This document shows positions 17,898-27,143 of a stretch of 64,000 bases of DNA, in pieces. Source of the stretch: an uncultured Flavobacteriaceae bacterium (GTDB lineage: Bacteria; Bacteroidota; Bacteroidia; Flavobacteriales; Flavobacteriaceae); contig CALDYU010000014.1 of the NCBI GenBank assembly GCA_937944485.1, forward strand, positions 62,001-126,000, given 5' to 3'. Position 1 is the first letter of the stretch. Every line of letters begins with the position of its first letter. A program made the translations under genes and the position numbers. Below the pieces are notes generated by a model, which was given only the letters and a program-made list of their open reading frames with translations, did no database searches and was not told the DNA's origin.

Positions 17898-19946
17898 TTA
17901 ATTGAGTAATTTTTTTGGAAAAATCTTCTTTTTCAACCAAATATTGAACTTCATATAATAATAAATTAGATTTATGGGCAAAGACATCCAGTAAAGCCCT
18001 TTTCCATATAGATATGGTTTAGTTTTGACAATGAAACGAAATACTTTTTCAGGCGATAGAATGAATAATTTGAGTAAAGCTCTCTTTCTAGATCTCAGCT
18101 GTTTTGGGCTGTATGTTAATCCTACTTGATTTCCTCCAATATTTTGATAAAACCCTTGCGATATATTGTAAACAAATTTAATTTTCTTTTTGTTGGAAAA
18201 AATTCCATTTCGCATGGCCATATCGGTAATGTATTCTTGAGCTTGTTCTTGGGTGTAATTTACGGTTCGTAATTTATTGAATAATTTGTCAAAGACACTC
18301 AGCATATAATTTTGAATATCCTTTATATAATGTTCGAAAATGTGTTTTTCATTTTCTTCATGATACTCGATAGGATTAACTTTTCCGTTACTATCAGAAT
18401 AACCTAATGTACTGCCGTGTGGGGCTGCAAGTAGTTGCTCATAAAGTTGTCCATTGGCTTTTAAAATTTCGTATGAATAATTTCGATTAGGATATAATGA
18501 AAAATTTAAACCGTAACGTTTCGTTTTAGGCTTTATATTATATATCTCTTTAAGTCCAAGGTAATAACCTGTTACTGGAATTTTTTCATCGTAAAAATTA
18601 TAAATGCCTTCTTGCATTGTACCTCCCCAACCTACATCAACTAGAGCTATACCTTCTTTATCAATTTGGGTATTGAAGTTTAGCATATATTCTGAAAATG
18701 ATTCTTTTTGTTTTAATCTATTCAATTCATAAAGTTCAATAAACGTAGAATTAGCGCGTAATTTTTTAAGCGAATCAGACTTGAAAAAATTTTCATGAAC
18801 TTCAAAAAGATTTATGTTTAATTCTTTCTCTATAATTTTAGTAGTGTTTGAAGAGAATTGAAGCCATTCCATGAATTGTATAGGCGACATTTTTCCATAA
18901 TTTTCTTCGATAAAATCAAATTTTTCTTCGGAAAGGGGTTTTAAGTTTACTAATTGGGCAGATTGTCTTGACGCCCTTAAGTAATGCGTGTTTATTTTTG
19001 TTATGTTATCAAATAGATTTAACTCTTGATACAAATCAAACAATTTACGTAAATAGAGCCCTTCTCGGGCTAAGAAGAATAAGTTGCGAACTCCATCTTG
19101 GCTAGCTTTAATGTAAAGTCGCTCTATAAAGAAATAATAATGTAATATATATTCACTAAAGGGGTAATTACTTTTTCGACATTCACGCTCAATACTTTTA
19201 CAGGCTTTTTTAAATTGCTTCGAATCCTTACCGAAAAGATTCTTTTTATTTCTGAAATGATGTGATTTGTGTTTGGTGTGAATACTTTTAATACCATGTA
19301 TACCTGCATTGATAACATCACTATTTAGGTTGTCACCTATCATAATTACTTCTTCGGCTACCAGATTGACTTTACTTAGTATATATGGGTAAATGGTACC
19401 CTTTTCTTTACTTTTTGATAATTCACATGAAACGAACAAATCGTCAAAAAGAGATTGTATTTCATGAAAATTCACTATTCGGTGTATCAATGATTTCGAC
19501 AGAAAAAAATCAGTCACCAAATAAATTTTATAACCCTTTTTCTTTAAAATATCCAATGAGTTAATTAGCTTATCATTCTTGAACTGAGTAGATACTTCAG
19601 AAATATAATCAGCATTTTCAAATATTTTTTCGAAAATTGTATAATCAGTATTTTGTAAAATATTATTGTTAACTAAGCGGTTATATACCTCTTTAACTAA
19701 GTGTCTGTAATTTACTTCTAAAGTGTTTATACCTTGTTCTTTTGCTAAAAAAGAAAGTGCAGCGAACCGAATAGAAAAGAGTTGATCAATAGAGATTGAG
19801 ATACCCAATTCTCTAATCATATGTTTAGCCCATAACTTAATACAAAAGTTTGGGTGTACCTTTCTATGGACGAGGGTATCGAAAAAATCTGTAAAAACAA
19901 CTTTACACGAAGGTAAATTCTCAATCTTTTGTGCTATATCTTGCAA
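17898..19946 (-). CDS. HAD-superfamily protein with large C-terminal domain (COG5610-like)
   Basis: A 682-residue cytoplasmic protein. The N-terminal third (about 10-225) is a HAD fold: motif I is VVFTDFFDTLVHR, and motif IV is EEVIMIGDNLNSDVINAG near 196. At motif I the residue two after the nucleophile is Phe, not the acid/base Asp of HAD phosphatases. The rest (about 260-650) matches no enzyme I recognise but shows conserved-looking blocks such as FFLAREGLYLRKLFDLYQEL, NTHYLRASRQSA and ALVDVGWGGTMQ. Proteins of this layout recur in polysaccharide loci. It is the last gene of the minus-strand block, separated by 288 bases from the gene before it, and converges with the PrcB-like gene. Confidence 0.65.
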   Translation of the reverse strand: MQDIAQKIENLPSCKVVFTDFFDTLVHRKVHPNFCIKLWAKHMIRELGISISIDQLFSIRFAALSFLAKEQGINTLEVNYRHLVKEVYNRLVNNNILQNTDYTIFEKIFENADYISEVSTQFKNDKLINSLDILKKKGYKIYLVTDFFLSKSLIHRIVNFHEIQSLFDDLFVSCELSKSKEKGTIYPYILSKVNLVAEEVIMIGDNLNSDVINAGIHGIKSIHTKHKSHHFRNKKNLFGKDSKQFKKACKSIERECRKSNYPFSEYILHYYFFIERLYIKASQDGVRNLFFLAREGLYLRKLFDLYQELNLFDNITKINTHYLRASRQSAQLVNLKPLSEEKFDFIEENYGKMSPIQFMEWLQFSSNTTKIIEKELNINLFEVHENFFKSDSLKKLRANSTFIELYELNRLKQKESFSEYMLNFNTQIDKEGIALVDVGWGGTMQEGIYNFYDEKIPVTGYYLGLKEIYNIKPKTKRYGLNFSLYPNRNYSYEILKANGQLYEQLLAAPHGSTLGYSDSNGKVNPIEYHEENEKHIFEHYIKDIQNYMLSVFDKLFNKLRTVNYTQEQAQEYITDMAMRNGIFSNKKKIKFVYNISQGFYQNIGGNQVGLTYSPKQLRSRKRALLKLFILSPEKVFRFIVKTKPYLYGKGLYWMSLPINLIYYYMKFNIWLKKKIFPKKLLN

Positions 19947-20049
19947 TTTAATCTAATAAGAAATAAACCTTAAAGATATATAAATACTACTAGATAAGCA
20001 GCATAAATAATATAGGAGAACGGTTATATAACCAAAGAATTATACTTTC

Positions 20050-20068
20050 CTTTACCTCTTCGGTAAAG
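20050..20068. other. Perfect short hairpin between the two HAD genes
   Basis: CTTTACC (20050-20056) pairs with GGTAAAG (20062-20068) around a five-base loop. It lies in the 288-base space before the 682-residue HAD gene. Neither side has a strong T run, so it is not a clear intrinsic terminator; it could be an attenuator, an RNA-stability element or an operator. Confidence 0.4.
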
Positions 20069-20234
20069 CGTTTTAATAAAGATGGTTTTCGCGTGTGCAA
20101 AATTGACAATTTCAATTAGTGTTCTGAGGGCTAACATACAAAATTATCGATAAACTGCACAATTTATCCGATTAAAGTTCGCTTTTGAAAGCAATTATAG
20201 AGGAAGCAAATTATTGGCAATAATAAGGCTCAAT

Positions 20235-20891
20235 CTATATAATGTTAAATTGACCAAAAGAATTTATATAATACTCTGGTAGAAATTCTAAAGATGAATG
20301 AGTATGCGCATTGCAGTGAATATTTAAGCCATTATCTAGTAACGCAACAGTTTTCCATCCGAGTTGTTTCGGAGTAACGAAATCCTTTTTGAAATTATCT
20401 GCAATATAAAAGTATGTTCCTCTTTTAAAATATAATTCTACTGCTTCAAAATTTTGTCGATTAGGTTTTTCAGTACCTAATTCTTCAGAAATAACCAAAT
20501 GATCTATATGCCTTAATAATCCTAATTTTTCAAGTTTATTTCTTTGAGTAACCGATCGACCATCAGTAATTATTGCAATTTTACCTTTTTTAGTTTTTAT
20601 TTCATTGAAGACATCTATCACATTTTCGAATGGTTCGATGCTTGGTTTATGATTGCGGTATTTTTGAATTAAATCGTTTTTATCTAGAGAATATTTGTCA
20701 ACTAAGTACTTAAAAACATCTAATTTATGCCGATACATTGAAAATATTTGAGCATAAAGTTTTTCCCATGAATTGGGTTCAACTTCTCGAGCTATTTCAA
20801 TATAAGCAGATTTTAAGTAATTTATCTCGTTATATAAAGTGTCGTCTAAATCAAAGACAATTACAGTATTATCATTAACTCTTATATCCAT
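20235..20891 (-). CDS. HAD-superfamily hydrolase
   Basis: A 218-residue HAD protein with a full set of motifs: I is VIVFDLDDTLYN with nucleophile Asp14 and acid/base Asp16, II is IAIITDGRS near 105, Lys near 142 in LGTEKPNRQNFE, and IV is YFYIADNFKKDF near 160. It should be a small-molecule phosphatase. Its start overlaps the end of the ATP-grasp gene by 17 bases, so the two are translationally coupled and probably act on linked steps of a polysaccharide modification. The substrate is unknown. Confidence 0.8.
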   Translation of the reverse strand: MDIRVNDNTVIVFDLDDTLYNEINYLKSAYIEIAREVEPNSWEKLYAQIFSMYRHKLDVFKYLVDKYSLDKNDLIQKYRNHKPSIEPFENVIDVFNEIKTKKGKIAIITDGRSVTQRNKLEKLGLLRHIDHLVISEELGTEKPNRQNFEAVELYFKRGTYFYIADNFKKDFVTPKQLGWKTVALLDNGLNIHCNAHTHSSLEFLPEYYINSFGQFNII

Positions 20892-21843
20892 GCACTAGTA
20901 TTTCGTGATCATACCTGATCATAAGTAACCCGTCTTCCCATGAATCGAACTTATCTTCTATTTCTTCATTTAAAAAGTACTCTGTAATAATCCATTTAGG
21001 AAAGTTGGCTCCAGCTAAATACGATAAAGGATAACCACCTCCAAACCTCGGGTTTATTTCGATGCCATATATTTTTGAAGTATTTTGATTCATGAAAAAC
21101 TGAGCAGTCAAACAACCTACTGCACCATCAACTGCTTCAAGATTCGCACGAATATAACTTACCAATGCGTTATTCGCTGTGACTGCCTTGTTTACTTCGC
21201 CGTCTCTTACTTCAATTCGCTTGCGAGGTACAGCACATTTTAATTTGTGATTTTTGTTATAGTACAGGTCACATGTATATTCGTCATATTTATCGTGATC
21301 GATATATTCAAGAAACATTAATTTTTCGTTCGAAAAGTGGTAATCTGTAAGGTCTTCTTGTTTTCTTATCAAATAAGTATCAACACTACGACTACCATCA
21401 ATTGGTTTAATAAATAATGGCAGTTGATAGTTGTCTTTCGAATATTCTTTAGCAATATTGACATTGTGCGAAAGGAAAAAGTCATGAATGACTCTTTTAT
21501 CACGACATTTCTTAATAAAAGATTCAGATGCTACAAGTGGCTTTATGTTATTCTTTTCGAATAAGCTTCTGTTTTTAGCAAGTAAAAGCAATTCGGTATC
21601 AATAGTTGGAATGATTAAGGAAATCTTAAATTCTTGACATTTTTCAATTAATGCTTCTATATAAGATGGGTTATCTAATCTTGGCACTTCAAAATAACCG
21701 TCTGCCACTTGGCATGCTGCAGAAAGCTGTGGTTTAGCATCGGCTGCATATACTTTTGCATTTGAATAAAGATTTTTTAGTTCTTTCTGAAATGCTCTAA
21801 CAAGTGACACGCGCCTTCCGGCTGAGCTAATTAAAATGTTCAT
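20875..21843 (-). CDS. ATP-grasp ligase (carbamoyl-phosphate synthase large-chain-like)
   Basis: A 322-residue ATP-grasp enzyme. It starts MNILISSAGRRVSLVRAF, the N-terminal pre-ATP-grasp pattern seen in PylC- and CarB-like proteins, and has ATP-grasp elements LPLFIKPIDGSRSVDTYL near 150 (phosphate-binding lysine), LMFLEYIDHDKYDEYTCDL near 180, and the metal-binding KIYGIEINPRFGGGYPLSY near 260. The family forms amide or similar bonds through acyl phosphates. It overlaps the GT2 gene by four bases and the HAD gene by 17, so all three are coupled. A role in attaching an amino acid or other amine to the glycan is an inference from context. Confidence 0.78.
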   Translation of the reverse strand: MNILISSAGRRVSLVRAFQKELKNLYSNAKVYAADAKPQLSAACQVADGYFEVPRLDNPSYIEALIEKCQEFKISLIIPTIDTELLLLAKNRSLFEKNNIKPLVASESFIKKCRDKRVIHDFFLSHNVNIAKEYSKDNYQLPLFIKPIDGSRSVDTYLIRKQEDLTDYHFSNEKLMFLEYIDHDKYDEYTCDLYYNKNHKLKCAVPRKRIEVRDGEVNKAVTANNALVSYIRANLEAVDGAVGCLTAQFFMNQNTSKIYGIEINPRFGGGYPLSYLAGANFPKWIITEYFLNEEIEDKFDSWEDGLLMIRYDHEILVHGYKS

Positions 21844-22859
21844 TTACCTATGTTATAAAAAGTTCTAAAAAATCTAATGAAAGGGTTAATTAGCGATTTT
21901 CGATTGAAGATAAAAACAAGAAAAGAATATCCAACTCCATGGTAATCTTCTCCTAAAAATTTTTTAAGCGGGTAGGCATCAATTTTTTCAAAACCTTCTA
22001 GCATTTCAGGAATTCTGTCCACGGATATATCAGACTTCATTAAGCGTACCATTAAAAAGAAAACAAAGGATTGCTGTCTTGTTTTTAAGCGCGTAATACA
22101 CTTAATTGCTTCGGCATGATCTTTCGAAACTGAATTTATAAGTTGTTCATAAACATATGCGGCGTTCGCATTATCAAAAATCACTTTATTATAATGTTCA
22201 GGACTTTTGTTACGCATTGCAGATGTTGGAAGAATTCGATAACGGTGTACATCATAATCTACATGAGCCATGCGTTCAGCTTTTAAAAACAACTCTGAAG
22301 TTAAAATAGCATCTTCCATCCACTTGCCTTCTATAAAGCGAATGCCCGTTCGCTTTATAAAATCTCTTTTGATTAAATACCACCAAATTTCATTATGGTG
22401 CTTGGTATTTGCAATGTAAGATATACCATCTTGAATTTTTAATTTTTTAACGCCATGTTCAATATTAGTAGAATCTGGCACATGTCTTTTTACTACGGGC
22501 ATGCTATTAAAAGTAAGGATATCTAAATCGTTACTTTCCATCAAACCCAAAATTGAAGTAATCGTGTTTTTTGCTAAATAGTCATCGGGATCAAGAAAAT
22601 AAATATACTTTCCTCTTGCAATATCATAACCAGAATTTCTCGCAGCACCTACACCCGCATTCTTTTTGTCAACAATGACAATATTAGAATGTTTAGCTGC
22701 ATAATTATTTGCGACGATTAAAGTAGAATCTTTCGATTCATCATTCACAATGATCATTTCAAAATCTGCAGGGTTCAAATTCTGATTAAGAAGACTATCT
22801 AAACACTCTGGTAGATAGCGCTCCATATTATAACATGGTATGATAATACTCAACTGCAT
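21840..22859 (-). CDS. Family 2 glycosyltransferase
   Basis: A GT-A fold inverting glycosyltransferase of 339 residues from the ATG at 22859, which opens MQLSIIIPCYNMERYLPEC, the usual GT2 start. Visible are the nucleotide-binding NDESKDST near 38 and the metal-binding YFLDPDDYLAKN near 86, followed by ALTSELFLKAE-like helices. An upstream in-frame ATG at 22928 would add 23 residues that overlap the sugar transferase gene and look non-conserved; an AGGAAA sequence precedes the chosen start. It starts four bases after the sugar transferase stop and overlaps the ATP-grasp gene by four. Confidence 0.85.
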   Translation of the reverse strand: MQLSIIIPCYNMERYLPECLDSLLNQNLNPADFEMIIVNDESKDSTLIVANNYAAKHSNIVIVDKKNAGVGAARNSGYDIARGKYIYFLDPDDYLAKNTITSILGLMESNDLDILTFNSMPVVKRHVPDSTNIEHGVKKLKIQDGISYIANTKHHNEIWWYLIKRDFIKRTGIRFIEGKWMEDAILTSELFLKAERMAHVDYDVHRYRILPTSAMRNKSPEHYNKVIFDNANAAYVYEQLINSVSKDHAEAIKCITRLKTRQQSFVFFLMVRLMKSDISVDRIPEMLEGFEKIDAYPLKKFLGEDYHGVGYSFLVFIFNRKSLINPFIRFFRTFYNIGK

Positions 22860-22863
22860 AGGT

Positions 22864-23466
22864 TCAATTTCCTGTAAATGTTTCCATGGTCGCATGTGTA
22901 TTTGAAGACACGTCTTCTCTACGAACAACTTTTAAAAAGGTCAACCAAAATATTTTTAAATCTAAAACGAAGGAGCAATTTTTGACATACCAAACATCAT
23001 AATCGAATTTTTGCTGCCAAGAAATCGCATTTCTACCATTAATTTGAGCCCAACCAGTAATGCCAGGTTTGATTAAGTGTCTTTTATTTTGTTCTTCAGT
23101 ATATAATTCAAGGTATTCAATAAGTAAGGGTCGCGGACCAATTAAACTCATATCACCTTTGATAACATTTAATAGTTGCGGAATTTCATCTAAAGATGTT
23201 TTTCTAATAAATTCACCGACCGCAGTAAGTCTTTCGGCATCAGACAGAAGTTTTCCTTCTTGATCTTTCTTGTCGTTCATCGACTTGAATTTTATAATTT
23301 CAAAAATCTGTTGATTTTTACCTGGACGTTTTTGAAAGAAAAATACTTTTCCGTTATTGGCAATAAAAAGAAGTATGTAAATACAAAGGAAGATTGGACT
23401 AAGAATTAGGAAAGTTCCCAGCGCCACAATAAAATCTATTGTTCTTTTTAGTATTCGTTCGTACAT
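22864..23466 (-). CDS. Initiating phosphosugar transferase (PglC/WcaJ type, short form)
   Basis: A 200-residue bacterial sugar transferase of the monotopic phosphoglycosyl transferase family, which moves a sugar 1-phosphate from a UDP-sugar to undecaprenyl phosphate and so starts each repeat unit. It has a single hydrophobic N-terminal segment (about 8-33), the FFFQKRPGKNQQIFEIIKFKSM motif region, the catalytic Asp-Glu dyad in RKTSLDEIPQLLNV near 92, and SLIGPRPLL and KPGITGWAQINGRN downstream. The size is that of PglC without the WbaP-type membrane extension. The PglF- and PglE-like enzymes at the right end of the locus suggest a 4-amino sugar as its substrate. Confidence 0.9.
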   Translation of the reverse strand: MYERILKRTIDFIVALGTFLILSPIFLCIYILLFIANNGKVFFFQKRPGKNQQIFEIIKFKSMNDKKDQEGKLLSDAERLTAVGEFIRKTSLDEIPQLLNVIKGDMSLIGPRPLLIEYLELYTEEQNKRHLIKPGITGWAQINGRNAISWQQKFDYDVWYVKNCSFVLDLKIFWLTFLKVVRREDVSSNTHATMETFTGN

Positions 23467-23612
23467 GATCTTTGTTTGGGGGGAATTCTAGTTAAATGTA
23501 TATATTCATCATCTTATTTAAAATATCAAATAGACCAACGGCATTAATTTTTGTTTAAAGGGCCAATTTAACTTTTGCTTTAGAAATTATTTTAGTCATT
23601 TTTCGGCCTTAT

Positions 23613-24806
23613 TTAATTTATATTATTTACAATGGTTACATATGCTTGATGACCTGATAAATGTTTTTGCATATAGTTAAATCCGTTTTCACCCATTTTT
23701 TTTCGCAACTTCGGATTATTAATTAGATACATCAGTTTGTCTTTAAGGACGCTAGTTTTACCAGCGGGAGCCCATACACCCGTTTCTAAATCATCCATTA
23801 TTTGCCCAAAATCAGTATTGGTATCAATAGAAGCTAAAATTGGAGTTTTAGTATTATAATATGAAAGCGCCTTTGATGGAATATTCGGAATTGTGAATTT
23901 TTCACTTAATGATATTAAACCAATATCGGCCATCTGCACCCATTTCATGTATTCATTTTGAGGTAGACCATCTTTAATTATTAGGTTGCGAACCTTTTTT
24001 TGTTTGACAAGGTTTTCTAGATTTTGACGTTCATTACCAGATCCCATAATGAGAAAAACGATGTTTTTCTCATTATTGCAAGCAATTGCCAAGTCAACTA
24101 TATTTTCAAGCTTTTGAGGTAAGCCGATGTTACCTCCAAAAATAATTACAATTTTACCATCAAAACCCTCCTTTGTTCGGATTTGCTTTACTTCCATCTC
24201 TGATGCAGCAGGCATTATATCGCCCCAATTGGGGAGCATGTGCAATTTTTCAGTAGATAATTCTGGATTATGATTTTTCACAAAGTCTATATTGCCTTGC
24301 GACATACATCCTATGGCATCAGATTTGGCATACAATTTTTTTTCTTTGTGTCTGAAATAATAATGAATAAGTCCAGTTTTTTTTAACATTCCCAAATCAA
24401 CTGCATTTTGCGGAAAAATGTCTCGTAAGATCAAATACAACTTTGCATTTGACTTTCTTTTGAGCCATGCGGCAACTCCATATAGGGTAATAGGTGGGGT
24501 AGGGGTGATAATTAAGTCAAAGTCTAATCCTATATTATTTTCTTTTATGGCTTTCTTGTATTGATAAGGTAGCATGACATTTGCAATACCTTTTTTAATT
24601 GAGCCAACACCAAAAAGTTTCATGGTACTTACACGAATTACTTTTACACCCTCTTCAATTTGCAAACCAGAGGTAGAATCATCATACATTGGAGCCACCA
24701 CGGTAATGTCATGACCATTCTCGTGAAACTGAGAAACTAGTTGCGTGTATAGGTACTTTGACTTGTCCATTTTTGGAAAAGCAAGCGCCAAGAAAATAAC
24801 TTTCAT
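23613..24806 (-). CDS. wbuB: Family 4 glycosyltransferase, WbuB-like (probable L-FucNAc transferase)
   Basis: A 397-residue GT-B glycosyltransferase opening MKVIFLALAFPKMDKSKYLYTQL. It has the C-terminal donor-binding blocks KIVIIFGGNIGLPQKLENIV near 208 and a late Glu-rich loop, as in the WbuB group of E. coli O26 that transfers L-FucNAc. It follows fnlC by five bases, and the fnlA-fnlB-fnlC-wbuB order matches that of known L-FucNAc clusters. The acceptor sugar cannot be read from the sequence. Confidence 0.78.
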   Translation of the reverse strand: MKVIFLALAFPKMDKSKYLYTQLVSQFHENGHDITVVAPMYDDSTSGLQIEEGVKVIRVSTMKLFGVGSIKKGIANVMLPYQYKKAIKENNIGLDFDLIITPTPPITLYGVAAWLKRKSNAKLYLILRDIFPQNAVDLGMLKKTGLIHYYFRHKEKKLYAKSDAIGCMSQGNIDFVKNHNPELSTEKLHMLPNWGDIMPAASEMEVKQIRTKEGFDGKIVIIFGGNIGLPQKLENIVDLAIACNNEKNIVFLIMGSGNERQNLENLVKQKKVRNLIIKDGLPQNEYMKWVQMADIGLISLSEKFTIPNIPSKALSYYNTKTPILASIDTNTDFGQIMDDLETGVWAPAGKTSVLKDKLMYLINNPKLRKKMGENGFNYMQKHLSGHQAYVTIVNNIN

Positions 24807-24811
24807 TGGTT

Positions 24812-25948
24812 TTAATATTTAGACCATACCACGCGATTAATGTAATCTACGTAAGACAGTATTATTCTAACCACCTTTTCACTCACATTGGGCATCGAAT
24901 AATCTGCTACCGGTCTAAAATTACGTTGGGGGTTTCTATTTTGAACTTCTAAAGCAACTAGCGCTTGCATAATGCGCTCTGGATTCATTCCAGTCATCAT
25001 AACAGAGGCTTCTTCCATGGCTTCAGGCCGTTCATGTGCTTCACGAATATTTATAGCATGAAAATTCAGAATTGAAGATTCTTCAGAAATAGTACCGCTG
25101 TCAGACAATACAGCAAAAGAATTATATTGTAAAGCGTTATAATCAGTAAAACCAAGTGGTTTTAAAAATTGAATGTTTTTGTGCGTTTTGAGATTTTTTG
25201 AATCTAGCATATTACGTGTTCGTGGATGCGTTGATACAATTACGGGGTAGTCATACTTTTCAGCAATTTGATTTAGAGAAGTAATTAAGCCTTCAAAATT
25301 TTTAGGACTACTAATATTTTCTTCCCTATGAGATGAGACAACGAAATATTTTTCTTTTTCTAAATTAAGCTTGTTTAGTACATCAGATTCTTTGATTTTA
25401 GGAATGAATTGATTCAGTACTTCGAACATTGGACTACCCGTTTTGATTACTCGATCGGCTGGTAGTCCTTCACGTAAAAGATACTCTCTAGCAATATCGC
25501 TGTAAGTCAAATTAATGTCTGCAACATGATCTACAATTTTACGATTCGTTTCTTCAGGAACGCGTTGGTCAAAGCACCGGTTGCCGGCTTCCATATGAAA
25601 AACAGGAATTTTCCTCTTTTTTGCAGGAATTGCACATAGGCATGAATTTGTGTCACCCAAAACTAAGAATGCATCGGGATCTATGTTCTCCAATAGAGGA
25701 TCAATTTTAATTAAAATGTTACCTACTGTTTCAGCAGCATTTTTGCCAGCTGCGTTTAAGAAATGATCAGGTTTACGAATACCCAAATCTTCAAAAAATA
25801 TCTCATTTAATTCGTAATCGTAGTTCTGGCCTGTATGTACCAAGGTATGGTCAATGGCTTTATTGGCATCTAAAGCATTTAACACACATGCTAGACGAAT
25901 AATCTCAGGTCTTGTTCCTACTACGGTAAGTACTTTTAGCTTTTTCAA
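24812..25948 (-). CDS. fnlC: UDP-N-acetylglucosamine 2-epimerase family enzyme (FnlC/WbjD/Cap5G)
   Basis: The third enzyme of UDP-L-FucNAc synthesis, epimerising C2 of UDP-2-acetamido-2,6-dideoxy-L-talose. The 378-residue protein has the WecB-family fold: VLTVVGTRPEIIRLACV (6-22), LVHTGQNYDYELNEIFF, VLGDTNSC near 96, MEAGNRCFDQRVPEE near 118 and SDSGTISEESSIL near 282. General WecB would be an alternative, but the position between fnlB and a WbuB-like transferase points to FnlC. Confidence 0.9.
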   Translation of the reverse strand: MKKLKVLTVVGTRPEIIRLACVLNALDANKAIDHTLVHTGQNYDYELNEIFFEDLGIRKPDHFLNAAGKNAAETVGNILIKIDPLLENIDPDAFLVLGDTNSCLCAIPAKKRKIPVFHMEAGNRCFDQRVPEETNRKIVDHVADINLTYSDIAREYLLREGLPADRVIKTGSPMFEVLNQFIPKIKESDVLNKLNLEKEKYFVVSSHREENISSPKNFEGLITSLNQIAEKYDYPVIVSTHPRTRNMLDSKNLKTHKNIQFLKPLGFTDYNALQYNSFAVLSDSGTISEESSILNFHAINIREAHERPEAMEEASVMMTGMNPERIMQALVALEVQNRNPQRNFRPVADYSMPNVSEKVVRIILSYVDYINRVVWSKY

Positions 25949-25977
25949 AATATGTAAGTTGGTATTATTTATTTTAT

Positions 25978-27111
25978 TTAAACATCCTCGAAATACGTAT
26001 CTGCATCTTCGGGATTGTATGGTTCATTAATCCAAAATAAGGTAATTAATTCTTCGTCTCCAATATTTTTAATATTGTGTGTATACCAAATTGGCATATC
26101 TACATAAGCTGGTTCATTACCGTCGAGATAATAATCAATTACTTCATTAGTTCCAATTTTCCTCAATTGAATTAGGGCTTTACCACTAATTACAGCAAAA
26201 CGTTCAGCCTTTCTAGTATGAAAATGATTTCCTCTAGTGATACCAGCTACTGTTGTTGAAAATGAAAATTGACCGCTTGTTTGCGTACGAGCTATCTCAA
26301 CAAAGCTACCTCTTGGGTCAGTATGTTTCGTGAATTTAACGGGGTAATGTTCTTCAGGTATATAACATCTAAACGTGTTGAAAAGCGCTTTTTCAAACGG
26401 ATCTTCAAGGTTTGGAAAGATACCATTGCCCATATAATCATCCTTAAACGTAGTTAACAGCTCTAATATTCGCGATACTTTGTTTTTACTTGTTGGTACA
26501 ATGCGAATTTCACTACTAGTAGTATCAATTTTATCTCCCGATTTTTTTTCCTTGATAGCATCAATGAAAATAGCAACTAGCTCATTGATATAAATTAGAC
26601 CTACTTCGCCATCTTCAATAATGTTGGGTTCTTCTCCACGCGCCACTTTGTGAGCAAAAGTCGCTACTACAGAATTGTAATTTGGTTTGCCAAACGGTCC
26701 GAAAACATTAGGAATTGTGAGTGAAGTGAATTTGCTATTGGTTTCAGAAGCCCAAGCAATAAATTTTTGTTTTCCTTCTTTTTTTGATTGACCGTATAGA
26801 TTGTCACGATCTTCTTGAGAAGAAGATGAGAAAATAATATGAGGGTTTACATTTTGACTTTTACAGGCGTTAATAAGACTGTTAACTAATTTTAAATTAG
26901 TTTCATAAATAACATTAGCGTCTTCATGCCTATTCATGGCTGCAAGGTGAACAATAGTGTCACATTCTGCAGTAAATTTTTCAAGCGCTGTTTGATTATT
27001 AAAATATGATCTTTCAAAAGGAACAAGGGTTACCGTTTCATCTAAAGATAGGGTAGTGTAGAGATGATTTCCTACAAAGCCAGCTTGTCCAGTTATTCCA
27101 ATTTTTTTCAT
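25978..27111 (-). CDS. fnlB: Bifunctional UDP-sugar reductase/epimerase with C-terminal cupin (FnlB/WbjC/Cap5F)
   Basis: The second enzyme of UDP-L-FucNAc synthesis. The N-terminal domain (about 1-245) is an SDR reductase with GITGQAGFVGNHL at 5-17 and YGQSKKEGK near 118; the C-terminal domain (about 255-377) is a cupin epimerase with the metal-type residues of GITRGNHFHTRKAERFAV near 295 and PIWYTHNIKN near 345. This two-domain layout is diagnostic for CapF. It lies 29 bases before fnlC on the same strand. Confidence 0.93.
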   Translation of the reverse strand: MKKIGITGQAGFVGNHLYTTLSLDETVTLVPFERSYFNNQTALEKFTAECDTIVHLAAMNRHEDANVIYETNLKLVNSLINACKSQNVNPHIIFSSSSQEDRDNLYGQSKKEGKQKFIAWASETNSKFTSLTIPNVFGPFGKPNYNSVVATFAHKVARGEEPNIIEDGEVGLIYINELVAIFIDAIKEKKSGDKIDTTSSEIRIVPTSKNKVSRILELLTTFKDDYMGNGIFPNLEDPFEKALFNTFRCYIPEEHYPVKFTKHTDPRGSFVEIARTQTSGQFSFSTTVAGITRGNHFHTRKAERFAVISGKALIQLRKIGTNEVIDYYLDGNEPAYVDMPIWYTHNIKNIGDEELITLFWINEPYNPEDADTYFEDV

Positions 27112-27143
27112 TTACCTGAATTTGTTCAGTATCTATTATTGAT

